This document shows positions 8,653 through 19,284 of a stretch of 20,818 bases of DNA, piece by piece. The first letter of the stretch is position 1; each line of letters opens with the position of its first letter. The notes under the pieces were generated by a model that worked only from the letters and a program-made list of their open reading frames with translations, was not told where the DNA came from and made no database searches. Source of the DNA: Streptomyces katrae (GTDB taxonomy: Bacteria; Actinomycetota; Actinomycetes; Streptomycetales; Streptomycetaceae); assembly GCF_000966975.1 (NCBI RefSeq), contig NZ_JZWV01000178.1, forward strand, positions 1 through 20,818. Reading direction: 5' to 3'. The position numbers and the translations under genes were made by a program.

Positions 8653-9507
8653 ATGAGCATCGTCGTCACCGCAGCCACCGGAGCCCTCGGCCGCCTCGTC
8701 GTCGAGGAGCTGCTGACCCGGGTTCCCGCCGCCGAGCTGGCCGTCGTCGTACGCGACAAGGACAAGGCCGCCGACCTGGCGGCGCGCGGCATCGAGGTAC
8801 GGGTCGCCGACTACGACGACCCCGCGAGCCTGGCCGGCGCCTTCCGGGCCGGCGAGCGGGTCCTGCTGATCTCCGGCAACGAGGTCGGCCGCCGGGTCCC
8901 GCAGCACACCGCCGTGATCGAGGCGGCGGCTGCCGCCGGGGTGGCCCAGCTCGCCTACACCGGCATCCTCGGCGGACCCGAGGCGGACTTCGAGCTGGCC
9001 ACCGAGCACAACGCCACCGAGCGGGCCATCCTCGACTCCGGCCTCCCCTACACCTTCCTGCGCAACGGCTGGTACCACGAGAACTACACCGCCCAGCTGC
9101 CCGTCGTCCTGGAGCACGGCGCGGTGGTCGCCAGCGCGGGCGAGGGCCGGGTCGCGTCGGCGGCGCGGGCCGACTACGCAGCGGCCGCGGCCGTGGTGCT
9201 GACCGGCGAGGGCCACCTGAACCGGGTGTACGAGCTCTCGGGGGACACCGCCTGGAGCCTGTCCGAGTACGCCGCCGAGGTGGCGCGGCAGTCCGGGCGC
9301 GAGGTGGCCTACTCCGCGGTGCCGGGCGACGCCCACCTGGAGGTGCTGACCGGCGCCGGGGTGCCCGAGGGTTTCGCGGCGGTCATCGTCGACGTGGACG
9401 CGGCGATCTCCCGCGGCCGGCTGGCCGGCACCAGCGGTGACCTGGCGCGCCTGATCGGGCGGCCGACGACCCCGGTGGCCGAGGCCATCACGGCCGCCCT
9501 GGCGTAA
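8653..9507 (+). CDS. qorB: NAD(P)H:quinone oxidoreductase 2-like, NmrA-type SDR
   Basis: This 284-residue protein matches the E. coli QorB family along its whole length. It has an N-terminal Rossmann site TAATGALG (residues 6-13), VVVRDKDKA, LLISGNEVGRRVPQH, LRNGWYHENY, and a C-terminal block YELSGDTAWSLSEYAAE. The family reduces free quinones with NAD(P)H and is cytosolic. The ATG at 8653 has AGGAG 6 nt upstream. It stands alone between two terminator-like hairpins, behind a repeat-rich operator, so it is probably an inducible single-gene unit responding to quinone or electrophile stress. That response is inferred from relatives. Confidence 0.88.
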   Translation: MSIVVTAATGALGRLVVEELLTRVPAAELAVVVRDKDKAADLAARGIEVRVADYDDPASLAGAFRAGERVLLISGNEVGRRVPQHTAVIEAAAAAGVAQLAYTGILGGPEADFELATEHNATERAILDSGLPYTFLRNGWYHENYTAQLPVVLEHGAVVASAGEGRVASAARADYAAAAAVVLTGEGHLNRVYELSGDTAWSLSEYAAEVARQSGREVAYSAVPGDAHLEVLTGAGVPEGFAAVIVDVDAAISRGRLAGTSGDLARLIGRPTTPVAEAITAALA

Positions 9508-9509
9508 CC

Positions 9510-9534
9510 GCGCCGGCGCAACCCGCCCCGGCGC
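9510..9534 (+). terminator. Possible hairpin terminator after qorB
   Basis: GCGCCGG (9510-9516) and CCGGCGC (9528-9534) form a 7-bp stem with an 11-nt loop, directly after the stop. It is weaker than the other hairpins in the window. Confidence 0.4.
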
Positions 9535-9573
9535 CACCCGCACGCCCCCGCACACCCCGGCACCGCTCCGCAG

Positions 9574-9606
9574 TGTCATGAGTATCTCCATCAAACGGGC
9601 ATGACA
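9574..9606. promoter_or_regulatory. Inverted repeat upstream of the rarD-like gene
   Basis: TGTCATG (9574-9580) and CATGACA (9600-9606) are perfect 7-bp inverted arms with a 19-nt spacer. They lie 66-98 bp before the chosen start of the transporter gene. The second arm could overlap a -35-like ATGACA, but the spacing to GATACC (9622) is short (15 nt), so the promoter call is weak. The repeat itself is clear. Confidence 0.35.
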
Positions 9607-9671
9607 GCAGCCCCGCGCGGCGATACCGTCGTGAGGTTGTGAGATTGGCCGGAAGTCGCACTGGAGGTCCC

Positions 9672-12627
<2,956 letters not shown>

Positions 12628-12631
<4 letters not shown>

Positions 12632-12831
12632 TGGCCGAACCGCTCCTGGAAGTAGCCCCAGTGATCCGCGAACTCCTCTATCCCGGACAGGAAGTTCTTC
12701 CGGTCCTCGTCGAGTTCGCGTTCCGTGACCTCGGTGATCAGCGCGGTGACCGTCGTCCCCAGCGCCGCCGCGCGCGCCTTGAGGCGGTCGTGGAACTCTT
12801 CGTCCAGGCGGATGGTGACGTGTCTCGACAT
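12628..12831 (-). CDS. Ribbon-helix-helix antitoxin / autoregulator
   Basis: This 67-residue protein has an N-terminal Arc/CopG-type ribbon-helix-helix DNA-binding domain: a strand RHVTIRLDE, helix EFHDRLKARAAALG, the turn TTVT, and a second helix ALITEVTERELDED. The last 22 residues, charged then aromatic (IEEFADHWGYFQERF), would be the partner-binding arm. The ATG at 12831 has GAGG 4-6 nt upstream; in-frame codons further upstream lie across the inverted repeat and are rejected. The downstream gene starts within its stop codon. A perfect inverted repeat 11-30 bp upstream is the expected autoregulatory operator. Confidence 0.8.
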
Positions 12832-12841
12832 GGCCCTCACG

Positions 12842-12861
12842 GTACAGCGGCCGTGCTGTAC
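12842..12861 (-). promoter_or_regulatory. Operator-like inverted repeat before the antitoxin gene
   Basis: GTACAGC (12842-12848) and GCTGTAC (12855-12861) are perfect 7-bp arms with a 6-nt centre, a two-site layout typical of ribbon-helix-helix dimers. The inner edge is 10 bp from the antitoxin ATG. Read on the minus strand, the proximal arm also contains TGTACC, a possible -10, which would give a nearly leaderless transcript. Confidence 0.6.
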
Positions 12862-12881
12862 GCAGGAGGGGAACGGCACAA

Positions 12882-12913
12882 GGGTGGCCCGGGACACACG
12901 TCCCGGGCCACCC
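12882..12913 (-). terminator. Hairpin terminator of the LolA-like gene
   Basis: GGGTGGCCCGGGAC (12882-12895) and GTCCCGGGCCACCC (12900-12913) form a perfect 14-bp stem with a 4-nt ACAC loop, 15 bp after the LolA-like gene's stop on the minus strand. It separates that gene from the antitoxin pair. Confidence 0.85.
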
Positions 12914-12928
12914 CGTCCGCTCGTTCGG

Positions 12929-14137
12929 CTACTTGGCGGCGTCGGCCGTCTTCACCAGCTGGTCCTTGGTGACGGCGCCGACGTAGACCTTGCCGTCGTC
13001 CGTGATCAGCGCGTTGACCAGGCGGGTCGACAGGATGCGGCCCTCGCCGAACTTCCCGTGGACCTTGTCCCCGAGGGAGTTCAGGAACTGCTTGGCCTCC
13101 TTGGGCGTGTTCTTGTCGTTCTCCACGTCCTTGAGGCTCTTGCCCGCGCCGGAGTCGATCCGCGCGACCGTGGCCCAGCCCTCGCCGAGCACCTTCACGT
13201 CGCCCTTGCCGTGGTCCCCGCCGGCCAGCTGCCCGAAGCCCGGCAGGGATTCGAGGGCCTTGAACCGCTCGTCGTCCTTGCCGCCCTTGGCGTCCTTGCC
13301 TCCCCTGGCCTTGTCGGCACCCTCGGTGACCTTGGCGCCCTTGGGCGGGGTGAAGGTGAAGGAGTCGGCGGCCGGCTTGCCGAAGTCGACCTGGGTGAAG
13401 CCCGCTTCGACGATCGGCTTGCCGCCCTGGCTGGACAGCAGCTGGACCCGCAGCGGCACGCCGTTCTTGGCGTCGACGGCGATCTGGACGGAGCCGACCG
13501 TGGAACCGCTCTGCTTGGGCTTCAGCACCAGCTGGTAGGCGTCGCGCCCGGCGATCTGCGCGGTGTCGCCCACGCCGATGTCGGTGGTGGGACCGGCCTG
13601 CTTGATGATGTCCTGCGCGATCTGCTGCGGGGAGGCCGCGAGCCGGTCGCCGGTCTTGTGGTCCTGGCCGGCGCGGTCGCCCTTGTCGTGGAAGGCCTCA
13701 TTGGACTTGCTGTCGTAGCCCCAGACGTCGTTGCCGTTGTGGACGAGGGTGTACTCGTCCTTGCCGTCGAGGAAGGTCAGCTTCTGGCGGTCCGGGCCGT
13801 CCGCCGCGACGCGCAGCGTGTGCGTGCCGGCCGCCAGCTGGGCGATCTTGTCCTCGGGGTTCGCGGAGCCGCCCGTCACCCCGGCGCCGCCCAGCAGCCC
13901 GGTGGCCAGGGTGGGCAGGCCCAGGTCGGTGGTGATCTTGGCACTGCCGGAGAGCTGCTGCACGTCGGAGGCCGCGACCTTCTCGATCAGCTGCTGCGCC
14001 GTCACCTTCGGCAGGTCCGGGCCGCCGGCGGTGGCGAAGGCCGGGACCATCGCGGCGGTCGCCGCGGCGACCCCCGCCACCGCCACCGGTACGGCGTACC
14101 GCGCGGCCTTGCGCGAGGTCTTCGTGTTCGCTGCCAT
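12929..14137 (-). CDS. Secreted LolA/DUF2092-like protein
   Basis: This 402-residue protein begins with a basic segment and one hydrophobic helix (about residues 13-36, ending PAFATA), so it is exported or anchored; no lipobox cysteine is visible. The rest has the pattern of LolA/RseB-like beta-rich proteins, often annotated in Streptomyces as outer-membrane lipoprotein carrier or DUF2092: an early TAQQLIEKVAAS helix, TLRVAADGPDRQKLTFLDG, WGYDSKSNEA, and AGRDAYQLVLKPK...VGSVQIAVDAKNGVPLRV. A Lys/Gly/Asp-rich linker (GGKDAKGGKDDE, near residue 290) separates a C-terminal part ending VNALITDDGKVYVGAVTKDQLV. The ATG at 14137 fits the signal sequence, with AGGG upstream. As this is a Gram-positive-type organism, a Lol role in the strict sense is unlikely; it may bind lipid or lipoprotein. 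Confidence 0.75.
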   Translation of the reverse strand: MAANTKTSRKAARYAVPVAVAGVAAATAAMVPAFATAGGPDLPKVTAQQLIEKVAASDVQQLSGSAKITTDLGLPTLATGLLGGAGVTGGSANPEDKIAQLAAGTHTLRVAADGPDRQKLTFLDGKDEYTLVHNGNDVWGYDSKSNEAFHDKGDRAGQDHKTGDRLAASPQQIAQDIIKQAGPTTDIGVGDTAQIAGRDAYQLVLKPKQSGSTVGSVQIAVDAKNGVPLRVQLLSSQGGKPIVEAGFTQVDFGKPAADSFTFTPPKGAKVTEGADKARGGKDAKGGKDDERFKALESLPGFGQLAGGDHGKGDVKVLGEGWATVARIDSGAGKSLKDVENDKNTPKEAKQFLNSLGDKVHGKFGEGRILSTRLVNALITDDGKVYVGAVTKDQLVKTADAAK

Positions 14138-14287
14138 CTCAGAGCCCTGCCCTCTTGTCCAGGGCGGCCGTTGCCGCCGCACTCACCCGATCCGGTGGGG
14201 TTTCGATGTATCCATCTGACCAAAACGGCGGGCGGGGGGCGTCAGCCCCCGGAATCAACTCCGCGTACGACCGTGGGATGACACGGG

Positions 14288-14338
14288 AAGGGCCCCGCTC
14301 CCCCGACCCGTAGGGGTCGTGGAGGGAGAGGGGCCCTT
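14288..14338 (-). terminator. Hairpin terminator of the polyprenyl synthase gene
   Basis: AAGGGCCCC (14288-14296) pairs with GGGGCCCTT (14330-14338), and CTCCC and CGACCC inside pair with GGGAG and GGGTCG, making a long, slightly interrupted stem 25 bp after the stop. A TTTT run sits on the plus-strand side, although no plus-strand gene lies upstream. The remaining DNA to the LolA-like start (14138-14287) presumably holds that gene's promoter; I see no clear -35/-10 there. Confidence 0.7.
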
Positions 14339-14362
14339 TTCCGTACGTGTGAGGCCGGCGGC

Positions 14363-15373
14363 TCAGCCCGCGCGGTGGACCACCGCGTCGCACAGCTCCT
14401 CCAGGGCCGCCTTCGCGAAGCAGTCCGGCAGCGGGGCGAGCATGGCGCGCGCGTCCTGCGCGTACTGGACGGTGTCCCGGCGGGCCTGCTCCAGCGCGGG
14501 GTGCACCCGCAGCCGGGAGAGCACCTCGGCGTGCCGGGCGTCGTCCGTCAGGTCCCCTTCCAGCAGGCGCACGAGCTCCTGGTCCTCCTCGCGCCCGTCC
14601 CGCTCGGCCATCTCCCGCAGCCGCAGCACGGGCAGCGTCGGGATGCCCTCGCGCAGGTCGGTGCCCGGGGTCTTGCCCGACTCGTGCGAGTCGGAGGCGA
14701 TGTCGAGGACGTCGTCGGCCAGCTGGAAGGCGGTGCCGAGGCGCTCGCCGTACTGGGTCAGGATGTCCACCACCGACTCGTCGGCCCCGGACATCAGCGC
14801 GCCGAAGCGGCCGGAGACGGCGATCAGCGAACCCGTCTTGCCGGCGATGACGTCCAGGTAGTGGGCGACCGGGTCACGGCCGTCGCGCGGGCCGGCCGTC
14901 TCCAGGATCTGGCCCGTGACCAGCCGCTCGAAGGCCTCCGCCTGGATGCGCACGGCTTCCGGCCCGAGGTCCGCGAGGATGTGCGACGCACGGGCGAACA
15001 GGAAGTCACCCGTCAGGACCGCCACCGAGTTGCCCCAGCGGGCGTTCGCGCTCTCCACCCCGCGGCGGACGTCCGCCTCGTCCATGACGTCGTCGTGGTA
15101 GAGCGTGGCCAGGTGGGTGAGCTCCACGACCACCGCGGAGGGCACGATTCCGGGCGCGTAGGGGTCACCGAACTGCGCCGCGAGCATCACCAGCAGCGGC
15201 CGGAACCGCTTGCCCCCGGCGCGCACCAGGTGCTGCGCGGCCTCGGTGATGAAGGGGACTTCGCTCTTGGTGGCCTCCAGCAGACCCGCTTCGACAGCGG
15301 CCAGTCCGGCCTGGACATCGGCCTCAAGAGCCTGGTCCCGCACGCTCAGTCCGAACGGCCCGACGACGGTCAC
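14363..15373 (-). CDS. Long-chain polyprenyl diphosphate synthase
   Basis: This 336-residue all-trans prenyl diphosphate synthase extends an allylic diphosphate with isopentenyl diphosphate. The first Asp-rich motif is YHDDVMDEADVRRG (near residues 92-105) and the second is LADDVLDIASD (near 218-228). GGKRFRP (near 53-59) and the GKTGSLIAVSGRFGA block are also typical. Residues before the first Asp-rich motif (VELTHLATL) are small rather than aromatic, which fits a long product. The likely role is the menaquinone side chain, as in Streptomyces homologues outside terpene clusters; chain length cannot be read with certainty. The GTG at 15373 has AGGAG 8 nt upstream and a good TTGACA promoter behind it. 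Confidence 0.92.
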   Translation of the reverse strand: MTVVGPFGLSVRDQALEADVQAGLAAVEAGLLEATKSEVPFITEAAQHLVRAGGKRFRPLLVMLAAQFGDPYAPGIVPSAVVVELTHLATLYHDDVMDEADVRRGVESANARWGNSVAVLTGDFLFARASHILADLGPEAVRIQAEAFERLVTGQILETAGPRDGRDPVAHYLDVIAGKTGSLIAVSGRFGALMSGADESVVDILTQYGERLGTAFQLADDVLDIASDSHESGKTPGTDLREGIPTLPVLRLREMAERDGREEDQELVRLLEGDLTDDARHAEVLSRLRVHPALEQARRDTVQYAQDARAMLAPLPDCFAKAALEELCDAVVHRAG

Positions 15374-15395
15374 GAGGGGTACTCCTGTCTGCTGA

Positions 15396-15429
15396 CGATC
15401 CGATGACGATCACATGGATTGTCAATGTG
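15396..15429 (-). promoter_or_regulatory. Promoter of the polyprenyl synthase gene with repeats
   Basis: On the minus strand a perfect -35 TTGACA (15425-15420) is followed after 18 nt by GGATCG (15401-15396), leaving a short leader that keeps the AGGAG site. On the plus strand TGACGATC occurs twice, 11 bp apart (15393-15400, 15404-15411), between the promoter boxes. CACAT (15411-15415) and ATGTG (15425-15429) form inverted arms around the -35. One or both could be regulator sites. The rest of the divergent region (15430-15590) shows no convincing promoter for the transporter gene. Confidence 0.5.
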
Positions 15430-15593
15430 TCGCTGCCATCACTCAAGCCAGCGTATCGGGTCCGTTTTCGATCACGCAGAGCACCTGCCCGGCAGCCGTC
15501 CGGCCGGCCCCCCGCTCAGCCGCGCGCACCGTCCGATCCACACCGGTATGTTCAGTGGGAGCCGAAACAACCGGAGAATCTGTTTTGTCCAGA

Positions 15594-17123
15594 ATGACGA
15601 CCGCCCTAGACCAGCCGAAGGAACCGGAGGCCACCCCGTCCCCACCCGCCGCGCCCGGGGACGACCACGGCTTCCTGGGACACCCCGGCGGCCTGGCCAC
15701 GCTCTCCGGACTGGAGGTCTGGGAGCGGTTCTCCTTCCTCGGCATGCAGGCCATCCTCGTCCTCTACTTCGCGGACGCCGTGGCCCACGGCGGCCTGGGC
15801 ATGGACCCGGCCACCGCCGCCTCCGTCGCCGCCGCCTACGGGACCATGGTCTACCTCGTCTCCGTCGCGGGCGGCTGGCTCGCCGACCGGATCCTCGGCT
15901 CCTACCGCGCCGTCCTGTGGGGCGGCGTCCTCATCGCCTGCGGCCACTACGCCATGGCCGTTCCCGCCCCCGCCACGACCTGGACCGGCCTCGGCCTGAT
16001 CAGCGCCGGCACCGGCCTGCTCAAGCCCAACGTGGCCAGCATGGTCGGCCGGCTCTACCGGACGGACGACGAACGGCGCGACGCCGGGTTCGCCCTCTAC
16101 TACATGGCCATCAACATCGGCGCCTTCGCCGGCCCCCTGGTCGCCGGCTGGCTCGGCGAGCACCAGGGCTGGCACTGGGGCTTCTCCGCCGCCGCCGCCG
16201 GCATGACCGCGGGTCTCGCCCAGTACGTCCTCGGCCGCCGCCGGCTGCCCGGACGCGACGGCTCCGCCACCCACGCCCTGCCCCCCGCCGCGCGGCGCAC
16301 GGCCGTACGGCGGATCGCCGCCGCGGGTCTCGCCCTCGCCGCACTCGCCACCCTTCTGGCGGCCATCGGCTGGTTGACGATGCCCCGCTTCGTGGACCTG
16401 CTCACCCTCGTCTCGGTGATCGCCCCGGTGGTCTACTTCACCGTCATGTTCCGCAGCCCGCGCGTCACCGCGGCGGAACGCGGGCGGCTGCGCCCGTACG
16501 TGGTGCTCTTCCTGGCCTCGGTCGCCTTCAACTTCATCCTCTTCCAGGCCTACTCCACGATGATGCTGCTGGCCTCGACCAACGCCCGGACCGAGATCCT
16601 CGGCTTCCACTTCCCCGCCGGCTGGTACGCCTCCGCGCTCGGCGCCTTCGAGGTGGCCCTGGCCCCCGTCGTCGCCGGGCTGTGGGTGCGGATGGGCCGC
16701 CGTCAGCCGCACGCCTCCCTCAAGATCGCCATCGGGGTGGTCCTCGGCGGCCTGTCCTTCCTCCTGATGGTCCTCCCGACCTCCGGGCACGGCGCCGACG
16801 AGGGCTTCCGGATGGCCGCGTGGTGGATCGTCGGCTCGTACCTGCTGCTCGGCCTGGGCGACGTCCTGCTGGAGACCTCCGGCATGTCGGCCACGACCCG
16901 GCTCGCGCCCTCGGCGTACGCCGGCCAGACCATGGCCCTCTGGTTCCTCTCGCTGGCCCTCGCCAACGGCATCCAGGCCCAGGTCGTCAAGGCCTACGGC
17001 CACGTGTCCACCCCCGTCTACTTCGGCGTGAACGGCGCCGTCGCGGTCGCGGCGGGCCTGGCCGTGATCGCGGCGGCGCCCTGGCTGCGCCGCACGATGA
17101 CCCTGCCCACCGAGGGAGCGTGA
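15594..17123 (+). CDS. POT/PTR-family proton-coupled peptide transporter
   Basis: This 509-residue major-facilitator transporter is predicted to import di- and tripeptides with protons. The N-terminal ExxER proton-coupling motif is present (GLEVWERFSF, near residues 40-49). The two family signatures follow: GGWLADRILGSYRAVLWGG (near 94-112) and FALYYMAINIGAFAGPLVAGWL (near 165-186). Twelve to fourteen hydrophobic helices are apparent, with a Glu-containing late segment (LGDVLLETSGMS) also conserved in the family. The first 35 residues are a Pro-rich cytoplasmic leader. The ATG at 15594 lacks a good ribosome site; a TTG at 15585 has GGAG 8 nt upstream and would add three residues, so the start is uncertain. 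A hydrolase gene follows after 10 bp, so the two form an operon. Confidence 0.92.
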   Translation: MTTALDQPKEPEATPSPPAAPGDDHGFLGHPGGLATLSGLEVWERFSFLGMQAILVLYFADAVAHGGLGMDPATAASVAAAYGTMVYLVSVAGGWLADRILGSYRAVLWGGVLIACGHYAMAVPAPATTWTGLGLISAGTGLLKPNVASMVGRLYRTDDERRDAGFALYYMAINIGAFAGPLVAGWLGEHQGWHWGFSAAAAGMTAGLAQYVLGRRRLPGRDGSATHALPPAARRTAVRRIAAAGLALAALATLLAAIGWLTMPRFVDLLTLVSVIAPVVYFTVMFRSPRVTAAERGRLRPYVVLFLASVAFNFILFQAYSTMMLLASTNARTEILGFHFPAGWYASALGAFEVALAPVVAGLWVRMGRRQPHASLKIAIGVVLGGLSFLLMVLPTSGHGADEGFRMAAWWIVGSYLLLGLGDVLLETSGMSATTRLAPSAYAGQTMALWFLSLALANGIQAQVVKAYGHVSTPVYFGVNGAVAVAAGLAVIAAAPWLRRTMTLPTEGA

Positions 17124-17133
17124 CCGAAGCCCC

Positions 17134-19134
17134 ATGATCATCCGCACCGAGTTCCCGTACGCGACCGCCCACGAGGATGTCCGGATCCCGATGCCCGACG
17201 GGGTGGAGCTGTACGCCCGCATCTGGCGCCCCGTGACCGACCGGCCCGTCCCCGCCCTGCTGGAGTACCTCCCGTACCGGCTGACCGACTGGACCGCCCC
17301 CCGCGACTGGCAGCGCCACCCCTGGTACGCCGGTCACGGCTACGCCTCCGTACGGGTGGACGTGCGCGGCCACGGCTGCAGCGGCGGCCGCCCCGGCGAC
17401 GAGTACGACGCCCGGGAACTGGCCGACGGGGTCGCGGTGGTGGAGTGGCTCGCGGCCCAGCCGTGGTGCACGGGGTCGGTCGGGATGTTCGGGATCTCCT
17501 GGGGCGGCTTCAACAGCCTCCAGATCGCCGCCCTCGCCCCCGAGGCCCTCAAGGCGGTCGTCACCGTCTGCTCCACGGACGACCGCTTCGACAACGACGT
17601 GCACTACATGGGCGGCTCCGTCCTGGCCGTCGACATGCACGCCTGGTCGGCCACCATGCTCGCCTTCGCCGCCCGGCCACCGGACCCCCGGTACGCCGGC
17701 GACGGCTGGCGGACCCAGTGGCTGGACCGGCTGGAGGGCCTGGAGCCCCTCGTCCACACCTGGCTCGCCCACCAGACCCGCGACGACTACTGGCGCCACG
17801 GCAGCGTCTGCGAGGACTACGGGGCCATCGGCGCGGCCGTCCTCGCGGTGGGCGGCTGGCACGACCCCTACCGGGACACCGTCCTGCGCCTGGTCTCCGC
17901 CCTGCCCGCCGGCCGCGTCCGGGGCCTGATCGGCCCCTGGTCGCACCAGTACCCGGACCGCGGCCTCCCGCCCGGCCCGGCGATCGGCTTCCTCCAGGAG
18001 ACGCTGCGCTGGTGGGACCACTGGCTGAAGGACACCGACACGGGGGTCATGGACGAGCCGCTGCTCCGCGCCTGGATCAGCGACACGCACCGCCCGGCGA
18101 CCACGTACGCCGAGCTCCCCGGCCGCTGGGTGGGCGAGAAGACCTGGCCGTCACCGTCGATCGTGCCCGTCTCGTACGGCCTCCAGGGCGCGCCGGTGAC
18201 CGTGGCCTCCCCCCAGCACACCGGCCTCGACGCCGGCCGGTTCTTCCCCTTCGGCAACGACGCCGACCTGCCGCCGGACCAGCGGGAGGAGGACGCGAAG
18301 TCGGCCTGCTTCGAATTCCCCGTCCCCGCCGAGCCGGTGGAGATCCTGGGCCGGCCCTCGGTCACCCTGCGGCTGCGGATGGACGTCCCGTACGGGCAGG
18401 TCGTGGCCCGGCTGTGCGACGTGGCCCCGGACGGGGCGTCGACGCTGGTCACCCGGGGTGCGCTGAACCTGTCGGCCCGCCGGGGCCGGGACCGGGCCGC
18501 GCCGTGGCCGGCGGGCGCCTGGGAGGACGTCACCTTCGACCTGGGCGGCATCGGCCACCGCTTCCCGCCCGGCCACCGGATCCGCCTCTCCCTCTCCTCG
18601 GCGTACTGGCCGTGGATCTGGCCGCGTGCCGGCTCGGAGGCCGGCTGGACCCTCGACCCCGCGGGCAGCACCCTGGAACTCCCGGTCCGCACGGCCCCGA
18701 CGGCCCCCGAGGGCATCACCTTCGAGCCCCCGGAGCAGTCGGAACCGCTGGGCGTCTCCTACCCGGCCACCCTGGACGAACCCCGCCCGGAACGCCTGGT
18801 CGTACGCGACGTCGCCCGCGGAACCTGGCGCCTGGAGGTGGACCCCCGCTACGGGGGCACCCGCGTGTACCCGGACGGGCTGGAGTACGAGGAGGAGGGG
18901 CGGGAGGTCTACGAGATCCAGCAGTCGGACCCCCTCTCCGCCCACACCCGCTCCGACTGGCGCATCCGCCTCCACCGCCCGGAACCGGGCTGGGACGTGA
19001 GGATCGAGACCCGCTCGGAGATCTCCTGCGACGAGGGCGGCTTCACCACGTCGAACGAGGTCGTCTGCCGCGAGTCCGACGAGATCCTCTACCACCGCAC
19101 CTGGCAACGCCGCCTGCCGAGGGCCGCGGGGTGA
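17134..19134 (+). CDS. CocE/NonD-type (X-Pro peptidase S15-like) hydrolase
   Basis: This 666-residue serine hydrolase belongs to the CocE / X-prolyl dipeptidyl peptidase-like family, which cleaves esters, acyl-amides or peptides. The alpha/beta-hydrolase core starts near residue 14 (DVRIPMPDGVELYARIWRP). The predicted triad is Ser122 in FGISWGGF, Asp244 in GGWHDPY and His271 in GPWSHQYPD; Tyr45 in LEYLPYR fits the oxyanion position. A PepX-type jelly-roll domain follows (about 345-540, WEDVTFDL...FPPGHRIRLSLSSAYWPW). It is about 90 residues longer than typical CocE, with an extra C-terminal domain (about 547-666). No signal peptide is seen, so it is probably cytoplasmic and may act on substrates imported by the peptide transporter 10 bp upstream. 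The exact substrate is unknown. Confidence 0.88.
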   Translation: MIIRTEFPYATAHEDVRIPMPDGVELYARIWRPVTDRPVPALLEYLPYRLTDWTAPRDWQRHPWYAGHGYASVRVDVRGHGCSGGRPGDEYDARELADGVAVVEWLAAQPWCTGSVGMFGISWGGFNSLQIAALAPEALKAVVTVCSTDDRFDNDVHYMGGSVLAVDMHAWSATMLAFAARPPDPRYAGDGWRTQWLDRLEGLEPLVHTWLAHQTRDDYWRHGSVCEDYGAIGAAVLAVGGWHDPYRDTVLRLVSALPAGRVRGLIGPWSHQYPDRGLPPGPAIGFLQETLRWWDHWLKDTDTGVMDEPLLRAWISDTHRPATTYAELPGRWVGEKTWPSPSIVPVSYGLQGAPVTVASPQHTGLDAGRFFPFGNDADLPPDQREEDAKSACFEFPVPAEPVEILGRPSVTLRLRMDVPYGQVVARLCDVAPDGASTLVTRGALNLSARRGRDRAAPWPAGAWEDVTFDLGGIGHRFPPGHRIRLSLSSAYWPWIWPRAGSEAGWTLDPAGSTLELPVRTAPTAPEGITFEPPEQSEPLGVSYPATLDEPRPERLVVRDVARGTWRLEVDPRYGGTRVYPDGLEYEEEGREVYEIQQSDPLSAHTRSDWRIRLHRPEPGWDVRIETRSEISCDEGGFTTSNEVVCRESDEILYHRTWQRRLPRAAG

Positions 19135-19195
19135 GGGGGCCTGCGGGGCGGGCCCGCCACCGCCCCCTCGGGGGGTGGGGGCCGGGCGATGTCCG

Positions 19196-19223
19196 CCCAC
19201 CCGCCTCCCCGGGTGCGGGTGGG
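19196..19223. terminator. Possible bidirectional hairpin between convergent genes
   Basis: CCCACCCGC (19196-19204) and GCGGGTGGG (19215-19223) form a perfect 9-bp stem with a 10-nt loop, between the hydrolase and the convergent phosphatase gene. The 150 bp here is otherwise G/C-rich low-complexity sequence with no gene. Confidence 0.5.
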
Positions 19224-19284
19224 AGGGTGCCCCACCGGGCGGCACCTGACGGTGAACCGGCACCGGGAAGGGCCGGGACCTCAC

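Noticed and set aside
15606..17222. A 538-codon minus-strand open frame opposite the peptide transporter
   Set aside because: The amino-acid composition is low-complexity Gly, Glu and Asp; the transporter signatures lie on the plus strand.
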